Shown piece by piece: positions 50,951-57,636 of a stretch of DNA of 64,000 nucleotides. The translations under genes and the position numbers were made by a program. Within the stretch, counting starts at the first letter, position 1. Every line of letters begins with the position of its first letter. The notes beneath the pieces are model-generated. The model did no database searches. It was not told where the DNA came from and saw only the letters and a program-made list of their open reading frames with translations. Source of the stretch: Verrucomicrobiia bacterium (GTDB lineage Bacteria > Verrucomicrobiota > Verrucomicrobiia > Limisphaerales > JADLHS01); contig JAMLJH010000002.1 of NCBI GenBank assembly GCA_023953615.1, positions 186,001 to 250,000 of the forward strand, read 5' to 3'.

Positions 50951-51421
50951 TTAACCCTCGCTTTTCCTCCACTTGCTAACGTATGGCTGTAAGGAAGTCC
51001 CCGTAAGATAATTCTCGATGTTGTCCAAGAGTGCCACGGCACGCGGTTGGGATTTTCGAGCGAGCGCATGAACGACACCCTGTAACAGGCGCATTCTCGG
51101 CCCAAACGCTCTCTTCGACTTTTGTGCTCGCTGTTGCTCTTCGTCAACCAACTCAGAAAGGGCTTGTGGCGTGAAAATTTTTTCGGCCGCTTGCACCAGC
51201 TCCTCATACCATTCTTGTTCCGAAGCCATTCCCGTAATACTCATCACCATAACGGCGCGTTCCGCACGCCGAACGTCAGCTTCGCAGACAATCTCAACGA
51301 GCCGCTTTGCCGTTTCGCGTCTGTCGGTTACTGAGTGGTGCAGCCTCTCGGCGAGCGCCGCAAATTTAGATGCGTCGTAAGCTTGGAATGCAGTCAACAA
51401 GCTCTCGGCAAGGTCACTCAT
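50951..51421 (-). CDS. Helical protein, candidate RHS immunity protein
   Basis: The 156-residue protein begins MSDLAESLLTAFQAYDASKF and looks fully alpha-helical and soluble, with repeated helix pairs ('AERLHHSVTDRRETAKRLVE', 'LLQGVVHALARKSQPRAVAL') that recall HEAT-like folds. Its ATG overlaps the stop of the RHS tip gene at 51418 by 4 bp, exactly the arrangement seen in the next cassette. The longer frame upstream is shadow of the tip gene. No family is recognised; immunity function is inferred from position only. Confidence 0.65.
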   Translation of the reverse strand: MSDLAESLLTAFQAYDASKFAALAERLHHSVTDRRETAKRLVEIVCEADVRRAERAVMVMSITGMASEQEWYEELVQAAEKIFTPQALSELVDEEQQRAQKSKRAFGPRMRLLQGVVHALARKSQPRAVALLDNIENYLTGTSLQPYVSKWRKSEG

Positions 51422-52164
51422 ATTCCGACAGGTGCACCGACTATGACCCCAATTACGCAACATTCCGGGCAGACAGTACATCCGATAGCGACACCAACGC
51501 CGATTACTACACCGCCGCATACCCAAGGATGGCGCTGGCAAAAACTTAGGGCTGGTTGCGACTCCTCCTTACGCGAACAACCAGGAACAGGAAGGGGATT
51601 GAGCTGGGGGTTGTCGCCGTCGTCGTCATCACCACAGTTTTCGTCATACTCATCTTGAAGTCTGTTTATCTCTTTTTGAAGTGTGTTGTCGTCTACGCCA
51701 GCTCGACCTCTGAGGGTAAACAGGAAATCCATTAAATTGAGCAAGTCGGCGCACTCTTCTTCGGAGTATTTCAGTCCGAAGCGGTCGAACCGATTCACAG
51801 ACGAATTACCAACAAACGTGTAAAGATTCGGGCCTTGTGACAACTCGGCCATTTGGGGAGCAAGGTGCGCTTTCTTAAAGCCTTTGTGTTTGACGAGTGT
51901 TGTAAAGCCCCTCTCCCCCAGTGGATCCCGGTTTAGCCACCGTTGCCAGTTGGGTGAATAGAAGCGGTAGCCGTAGTAATACAGGCCGCTGTTCAGATGC
52001 CATTCCTTGCTGCTGAACCGGTACACGTTGGCCAGCGCCAAACTGCCGCTGGCACCAGCGAGATTCCCATACGCATCATACCGGTAACTGGCCGCCAAAC
52101 CTTCCCCCGCAGTCATCAAGCCGGTGGTGCTGCTGAAATCGTCATCGTGCAAGCTGGTGTTCAT
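51418..52164 (-). CDS. Orphan RHS C-terminal cassette with Cys-rich tip
   Basis: The 248-residue frame begins in the RHS core ('MNTSLHDDDFSSTTGLMTAG'), continues through 'LYYYGYRFYSPNWQRWLNRD' and 'GPNLYTFVGNSSVNRFDRFG' (core end, residue about 131), and has a unique tip (132-248): an acidic helical part ('YSEEECADLLNLMDFLF', 'DENCGDDDDGDNP') and a Cys-rich hydrophobic end ('CGGVVIGVGVAIGCTVC'). An in-frame TGA stands shortly before the ATG, so the N-terminal RHS is absent. The tip is unlike that of the cassette at 49658 while the core is nearly the same, the pattern of polymorphic toxins. Toxic activity is not evident from motifs. Confidence 0.75.
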   Translation of the reverse strand: MNTSLHDDDFSSTTGLMTAGEGLAASYRYDAYGNLAGASGSLALANVYRFSSKEWHLNSGLYYYGYRFYSPNWQRWLNRDPLGERGFTTLVKHKGFKKAHLAPQMAELSQGPNLYTFVGNSSVNRFDRFGLKYSEEECADLLNLMDFLFTLRGRAGVDDNTLQKEINRLQDEYDENCGDDDDGDNPQLNPLPVPGCSRKEESQPALSFCQRHPWVCGGVVIGVGVAIGCTVCPECCVIGVIVGAPVGI

Positions 52165-52265
52165 GGCGAATACGGCGAGGAGAGCACGACTCGAAAATCA
52201 ATGCAACCTTAAATCGCGGATCATTGTTCTATCGATTCGCCATTCGCTCGTAATCCGGCCTTGGA

Positions 52266-52473
52266 CTACGAGCGAGAAGGGCAAAGTTTGTAGTCCCGCC
52301 TTCAGGCGGGGGCGAAGCACCAAGGAGCGCATTACCGAGTGACTGCGTTGCTACCGGCTGAAGCCGGAACTACGAGCGAGGAGGGCAAAGTTTGTAGTCC
52401 CGCCTTCAGGCGGGGGCGAAGCACAAGGAAGCGTATTACCGAGTGACTGCGTTGCTGCCGGCTGAAGCCGGAA
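52266..52473. repeat. Two tandem 104-bp repeat units
   Basis: Units begin at 52266 and 52370 (CTACGAGCGAG.AGGGCAAAG) and contain the hairpin CCCGCCTTCAGGCGGG and the pair CCGGCTGAAGCCGG. A third, diverging start is at 52474, and the 53701 block carries another copy. Confidence 0.75.
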
Positions 52474-52684
52474 CTACGAGCGAGAAGGGTGGAGTTTGCA
52501 GTCTGCCTCCTCGTCGCATCGTACTCTTTGCGTTCGACTGTCGGGCTGGTAGCCCGACAGAACGGGCCAGTGGCCCGTTCCACCTAAACTCCAATCGAAT
52601 CACACCGGCTTGGGTCAATCCAAATCATCCGATGTTCGACGCGGGGCGCGTCGAACGGCACCCGAGACGGGTGCGCTCCCCAAC
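52369..52684. repeat. 316-bp direct repeat, copy 1
   Basis: Near-identical to 53701-54016 at a constant offset of 1332 bp. It contains the 104-bp unit and the AACGGGCCAGTGGCCCGTT hairpin repeat. Open frames across it are not genes. Confidence 0.85.
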
Positions 52685-52898
52685 CCACGACCTCGTTTTC
52701 GTGAGGCTCGTAAAACTGGGCAGCATTTGGTCACCACAAGGGTTGAGCATGTGGTCAGAAGGTGTGAATCAATTGTCGGCGCCGTCATCCGAGCCACTAC
52801 AACTCTGCGACGGCCAACCAACGGATGAACCGCGAACCACCCGAAACACGCAAAAGGAAATGGCAACCGAGTAACCTGTTGTTCCCGTCCCAGTTTTC

Positions 52899-53036
52899 GC
52901 GTGGTTGGCGTGTTTCGCGGTGATGCTCATTGATTGCTGTGCCTCGTTTTACGCCCGCTGGTGAATTGCGTCAAGTGTACTCCGCGACGCAAATGCAGCG
53001 CACCAGAGCGGTGCGACAGCCCGCCCTAATGGGTGG
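52899..53036 (-). repeat. 138-bp cassette repeat, copy 3 (diverged end)
   Basis: Follows copies 1 and 2 closely to about 53015, then diverges. Minus-strand TTGACG at 52969-52974 and TAAAAC at 52946-52951 with a 17-base spacer are kept, as is an ATG at about 52925; the leader frame then stops before any RHS core. Confidence 0.7.
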
Positions 53037-53364
53037 CCTCTTTACCTTTACGTTTGCGCCAAAGACGAGTCAAAAACGGCAGAACAACAAACCATTGCAA
53101 AAAGCCGCAAATCCAAAAAACAAACCAAACCATAAAAATCTGAACGCGCTCAGGTAAATTGGAGATGGCATCCGAAGCACCAAATCCGACAGCAGCATTG
53201 ATGTACACCCCAATCAAGCTGGCTGGAAAGCTTAACACAAGCATCAGCCAAGTGAGCAAAACATCCAAATCGCGGTTTGGGTCAGCATCTATCTTGATAC
53301 AAGTAAATACAAATGCTCCGACCGTGATAAGCAGCCACCCAATTTTCAAGCTTCGTTTTTTCAC
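53026..53364 (-). CDS. Multi-helix membrane protein, orphan immunity candidate
   Basis: The 112-residue protein (GTG start) has three to four hydrophobic helices ('IGWLLITVGAFVFTCIKI', 'LLTWLMLVLSFPASLIGVYI', 'IFMVWFVFWICGFLQWFVVL') and a basic C-terminus (RLWRKRKGKE). It lies just downstream of the frameshifted RHS remnant at 53377-53587, in the place where the other two cassettes have their partner gene. Survival of the partner after loss of the tip is typical of immunity genes. No family is recognised. Confidence 0.6.
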   Translation of the reverse strand: MKKRSLKIGWLLITVGAFVFTCIKIDADPNRDLDVLLTWLMLVLSFPASLIGVYINAAVGFGASDAISNLPERVQIFMVWFVFWICGFLQWFVVLPFLTRLWRKRKGKEATH

Positions 53365-53376
53365 TAAATTTGTCCA

Positions 53377-53587
53377 CTACTGTCCGGTTAAAGACCCTGG
53401 TAAATCGGGCTGATGGTTGAGGTCTGGCATAGTCGTTGGCGGTAGAGGTTGAGCCAGCGCCAAACTGCTGCTGACACCAGCGAGATTTCCCAAACGCATC
53501 GTACCGGTAACTGGCCGCCAAACCTTCCCCCGCAGTCACCAAGCAGGTGGTGCTGCTGAAATCGTCATCGTGCAAGCGGGTGTTCAT
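53377..53587 (-). pseudogene. Frameshifted RHS core remnant (cassette 3)
   Basis: The minus strand starts 'MNTRLHDDDFSSTTCLVTAG', parallel to the cassette at 52164. After 'SYRYDAFG' one extra base shifts the frame; the next frame continues 'GNLAGVSSSLALAQ' and ends at a TAG at 53377. The remainder of the core and the tip are lost. Confidence 0.75.
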
Positions 53588-53700
53588 GGCGAATACGGCG
53601 AGGAGAGCACGACCCGAAAATCAATGCAACCTTAAATCGCGGATTAAATCGCGGATCATTTTTCCTATCAATTCGCCATTCGCTCGTAATCCGGCCTTCG

Positions 53701-54016
53701 ACTACGAGCGAGGAGGGCAAAGTTTGTAGTCCCGCCTTCAGGCGGGGGCGAAGCACAAGGAAGCGTATTACCGAGTGACTGCGTTGCTGCCGGCTGAAGC
53801 CGGAACTACGAGCGAGAAGGGTGGAGTTTGCAGTCTGCCTCCTCGTCGCATCGTACTCTTTGCGTTCGACTGCCGGGCTGGTAGCCCGACAGAACGGGCC
53901 AGTGGCCCGTTCCACCTAAACTCCAATCGAATCACACCGGCTTGGGTCAATCCGAATCATCTGGTGTTCGACGCGGGACGCGTCGAACGGCACCCGAGAC
54001 GGGTGCGCTCCCCAAT
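53701..54016. repeat. 316-bp direct repeat, copy 2
   Basis: Second copy of 52369-52684. Together with the RHS start and its upstream sequence (52085-52225 against 53505-53660) it shows that a segment of over 500 bp was duplicated. Confidence 0.85.
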
Positions 54017-54070
54017 CCCGAAACCCAATCTTCATGTCGTAATGACCAAATCAATGTTCGTATGTGATGG

Positions 54071-57000
54071 TTACGGACCGGTATGTCGCACGCGGAAGAA
54101 CTGCTGCGGCGCGTTCGTGGTGTAATCGAGCCAGAAGAAGGTGCCGTTGGTATTGGGTGCGACGGTCAGTTCCGTCCAATCGAACAAGTTGGTGGAAACT
54201 TCGATCGAGTAATGGCCCATGTCGCCGCTCGCGGAGAATTCCAAGCGGCCATCCGGCAATAAAACCACGGAATCAATATGCGCCGGATCCGGCGGCAGAA
54301 TGGTCAGCAACGCCGGCGCACTGGTGACGCTGCCCGCGATGTTGGTGACCACCAAGGCGTATTGACCGCCGTTGGGCCAATCCACACCAGTGAGCGCGAG
54401 GACGTTGCTCGTCGCACCGGGAAGGTTCGTCGCATTGAATTGCCATTGATACGCGAGCGGAGCGGTACCGCCGGCACTGGCCGTGAAGGTGACATTCGTG
54501 CCCACCTTGACGGAACGATTGACCGGGTCGGCCACGATGGTGGGGGGAATTGCCGTCGGCAGCAGTTGCAACGCGATGATGCCGTTGTTGGCGCCCAGGG
54601 CGTAAACGCGATCGTAATCGAAAGCCACGCCGCCCGTGCCGGAGCCGGAGTTGCTGTTGTCCGAGGCAAAATTCGCGGTGGCAATTTGAGTCGGTGCTAC
54701 TGACGCCAAGTCATACAGCCGAAACTGATTTTCCGTCGCCCCCACGTTGATGATGCCGAGCAGATTCAAGACGGTATGCACTCCGAGCGGCGCGAGCGTG
54801 TTGGGAAATTCCGGCGCGCCGTGGCTGCGGATCGTGATGCCGGTGTCCGCCGCAAGATTAAAGCTGACCTGGCGCAGATTTTGTGAAGTGGCCTTGCCCC
54901 AGAAGGTGTTTCCGGTGCCAAACGCGATGCCCAAACCAAACGGCCCGGCGGGGTCGGCATCCGCAACCGTAATTTTGCGCGCGGTGAAGTTCAGGCCGTC
55001 GGTCGTGGTGAGAATGGAAACGACATTTGCCGCCCGTGACCCCAGCAAAATTTGGGTGTTCGCCCCGGCACCACGCACAGCCAGAGTGTCGCCCCAGCGT
55101 TGATTATCGCCTGCGCCCGGATCTCCCGAGAAAGCGAGAGTTGGCAGCGTATTCGGTTCGTCATTGGCCCAGCGATACAGTTTGAAATCGGTGGTCGCAC
55201 CCGCCACGGTGAGGTTGCCGGCATAGACAGCGCCGTCGTTCGCCACTCCGATCATCAACAGCGGATACGTGCCGCCGGATATTCCATCCGTACTCAACTG
55301 ATGCAAGTCCGCGCCCGTGGTCGCATCCAGCACCGGTACTTGCAGCGGTTCGCGATTCACCAGCAGCAGATGTTGCGTCGCCGGATTGAGCGCCAGGCCG
55401 CGTTGCATCGGCAGCGAATTGGTTGTGAGATAAGGACGCGAATACGGCGCAAGCATCCAGTTGGTCTGCCAACCGCCCATTTGAACGGGCGCATGCACGC
55501 TCAGCGTGGCCACCGCGCTGGTGACCGCACCGTGGCTGTTGGTCAAGATCACCGAATAATCTCCGGCTTGATTGAAAGCCACCGTGCTGAAGGTAATTGC
55601 CGCCTGCGTGGCGCCGGGCAGGTTGGTGCCGTTGAACCGCCATTGATAGCCGGGCGCCGGGCTGCCATTGGCCACCACGGCGAAGTGCGCGCTTTCACCC
55701 GCAAAAATCGTGCGATGGCGCGGTTGCTTGACGATCGTGGGCGGTGCCGGTGTGGGCGCGTTCAACAAAAAGTCGTAACGCACCACGTCGCCCGCCAGGG
55801 CAATGGCATTGGTGGATTGCGAAGTCATTCCGCTTTTACCCGCGGTTGTAAGATGCGCAGTGCCGCTGGCGGTGGCCGATACCAGGGTGGCGACGTAATA
55901 GCCATTTCCATCCGTGCGCACAGTCGGTCCGCCCACCATCGTGACGATGGCGTCATCCACGTACTGATCGGTGAGGTAGTCTTTTACTCGCCCCCAAACA
56001 ATTCCTTCGGTGGCGGTGGCCGGGTTACGCCACGGCATTGGCGGTGTGCCGACCACGTTGGTGTAAACATTCGCCGCGACGTAACTCCACCAACCGTTGC
56101 CGCTGCCATCGGCTGAAGTCGGCACGGCGTAGGAGTAAATTGAATTTCCCTTCAAACCTTTGCTGCGGGAATAGTTGATGGCGGCCGCAATGGTGGGATC
56201 GGTGTTCAGATACGCACCGATACCGGGATAGACGTGACGATTGTATTGCCAACAGGCGGCGATGCGATCGTTCCATGTGTAGTAAGTGCTGATCGCGTAA
56301 AGTTGCGGGATCACGGCATCCACCCAGCCGTTCTTGAGCATGTTCGCCCAATCGCAGTAATACAGATACGGCGTGGACGTGGTGAAATCGCAACTAGCCG
56401 GCACCGGACTGTACGCCAGCGCCGCCGAAGTGTGGCGTAATGGTTGGCGGGGATTGGATTTGATGGATTGAATCTCGGCCTGCATGCGCGCCATCAATTC
56501 ATTTTTGAACCGACGGCGGTAATTGTTGTAACCAGCATCCGTAGCGCTCGGGGTGCCGACGTAACCGGTATTTCGACGATAACGCGCCAAACCGGAGTTG
56601 GGATAAACATCCGCGCTCACGGCCGGGAACGCGACGCCCGCCGTGTAAACCGGCCCGTCAATTTCATCGTCCCAATTGACCCCGTCAATCGGGTAGTTCG
56701 TCACCAGTTCGCGAATGATGCTCACAAGATATTCCTGCACATCGGGTGAACCCATGTCCAAGGTGTAGTAAGTGGTCGAGCCGACGAGATAGCCAACCAC
56801 TGAACCGCCTTCACTGTTGTCGCGGGGAACTCCAAACCATTCCGGGTGCGCGGCCAACGTGGCGTTACCGGCGGGAGGCCAGACGTTGGAAACCCGATAC
56901 ATGCTGCCGCCGCTGCCGCCAAGCCAGGCATGGACTTCGATGCCCTTGGCGTGCGCTTGCTGACAAAGATAGGCCAGCGGATCAAAATTCGCTTTGACGC

Positions 57001-57283
57001 GCGAAGACCAGGGCAGAATGGCGGACTTCCAATGCGCTCCGTGCGAAGCAGGCGTGTTGTCCATGTAAGCCAGCACTTGCACGATTACCGCGTTGTAGTG
57101 ACCGTTGGCCAGCGTATTGACCATGTTGTCCACTTCGGTCGTGCTGCCCATGCCGACGTGGAAGACATCCGCCCACGCGGCGCGAAATTCCGGAGTTTGC
57201 CCGTAAGACAGAAAGGGTGATAACGCGAGTGAAAGCGCCAATAAAACGAGAGGTCGTCGCCGGCCGCTTCTGAGTAAAATCAT
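54071..57283 (-). CDS. Secreted GHL10-like glycosidase-type protein with Ig-like domains
   Basis: The 1070-residue protein has a signal peptide (MILLRSGRRRPLVLLALSLA, cleavage near SYGQ) and a GHL10-like (DUF187) barrel at about 30-400: 'EFRAAWADVFHVGMGS', 'AYLCQQAHAKGIEVHAWLGG', 'PIDGVNWDDEIDGP' (catalytic-type Asp-Asp-Glu) and 'WVDAVIPQLYAISTYYTWND'. A carboxypeptidase-regulatory-like insert ('VRTDGNGYYVATLVS'), an Ig-like domain ('YQWRFNGTNLPGATQAA'), a propeller-like region and a second Ig-like domain ('YQWQFNATNLPGA') follow. The C-terminus ends 'QFFRVRHTGP'. GHL10 proteins are glycosidase-related enzymes, some acting on peptidoglycan-like or amino-sugar polymers. The exact activity is unknown. 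Confidence 0.82.
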   Translation of the reverse strand: MILLRSGRRRPLVLLALSLALSPFLSYGQTPEFRAAWADVFHVGMGSTTEVDNMVNTLANGHYNAVIVQVLAYMDNTPASHGAHWKSAILPWSSRVKANFDPLAYLCQQAHAKGIEVHAWLGGSGGSMYRVSNVWPPAGNATLAAHPEWFGVPRDNSEGGSVVGYLVGSTTYYTLDMGSPDVQEYLVSIIRELVTNYPIDGVNWDDEIDGPVYTAGVAFPAVSADVYPNSGLARYRRNTGYVGTPSATDAGYNNYRRRFKNELMARMQAEIQSIKSNPRQPLRHTSAALAYSPVPASCDFTTSTPYLYYCDWANMLKNGWVDAVIPQLYAISTYYTWNDRIAACWQYNRHVYPGIGAYLNTDPTIAAAINYSRSKGLKGNSIYSYAVPTSADGSGNGWWSYVAANVYTNVVGTPPMPWRNPATATEGIVWGRVKDYLTDQYVDDAIVTMVGGPTVRTDGNGYYVATLVSATASGTAHLTTAGKSGMTSQSTNAIALAGDVVRYDFLLNAPTPAPPTIVKQPRHRTIFAGESAHFAVVANGSPAPGYQWRFNGTNLPGATQAAITFSTVAFNQAGDYSVILTNSHGAVTSAVATLSVHAPVQMGGWQTNWMLAPYSRPYLTTNSLPMQRGLALNPATQHLLLVNREPLQVPVLDATTGADLHQLSTDGISGGTYPLLMIGVANDGAVYAGNLTVAGATTDFKLYRWANDEPNTLPTLAFSGDPGAGDNQRWGDTLAVRGAGANTQILLGSRAANVVSILTTTDGLNFTARKITVADADPAGPFGLGIAFGTGNTFWGKATSQNLRQVSFNLAADTGITIRSHGAPEFPNTLAPLGVHTVLNLLGIINVGATENQFRLYDLASVAPTQIATANFASDNSNSGSGTGGVAFDYDRVYALGANNGIIALQLLPTAIPPTIVADPVNRSVKVGTNVTFTASAGGTAPLAYQWQFNATNLPGATSNVLALTGVDWPNGGQYALVVTNIAGSVTSAPALLTILPPDPAHIDSVVLLPDGRLEFSASGDMGHYSIEVSTNLFDWTELTVAPNTNGTFFWLDYTTNAPQQFFRVRHTGP

Positions 57284-57633
57284 CCGGCTAAAATATGCGG
57301 ACTCTGCATCGCGTCAATCTGCCAATTCATGTAGGGTGAATTCCGCTGCTGGGCCGACGCGAGCTTATCCGAGCCGGATGTCGTCCGCGAGACGCGAACG
57401 ACTACCGCCGAGACGGCGGTGCTCCCCCATTCCCCATTCCTTTGCCAATCATTCCCTTGCCTTCCCGTTCGCGTATTTCGTGTCTTTCGCGGTTATATCT
57501 CCCTGATGAGTTGGGAACGACGTGGAAGTCGTCTCTCCCGCGGGCTGGTTGAAACCGCAAAGAACGCAAAGATCACCAAGCCGGAACGGGCCAGTGGCCC
57601 GTTCCACCCAAACTCCAATCGAATCGTTCCGGC
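57284..57633. other. Intergenic region with dispersed repeats
   Basis: About 350 bases between minus-strand genes. It contains a 'TTCGCGTATTTCGTG' hairpin-type repeat like the ones in the RHS leaders and, at 57578-57636, an inverted copy of the stop-codon-linked repeat. No gene is seen. Confidence 0.55.
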
Positions 57634-57636
57634 TTA
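57578..57636. repeat. Dispersed stop-codon-linked hairpin repeat (copy 4, inverted)
   Basis: On the minus strand this reads TAAGCCGGAACGATTCGATT from the stop codon of the rhamnosidase gene onwards, followed by the hairpin GGAACGGGCCACTGGCCCGT. The first 35 bases agree with copy 1 after the stop at 44615. Confidence 0.8.

Noticed and set aside
52443..54125. Paired open frames with the same protein sequence (start MTALLPAEAGTTSEKGG)
   Set aside because: They only translate the 316-bp direct repeat and have no ribosome site.
55052..56116. 354-codon plus-strand frame inside the GHL10-like gene
   Set aside because: Antisense shadow; the minus-strand frame has a signal peptide and GHL10 motifs.
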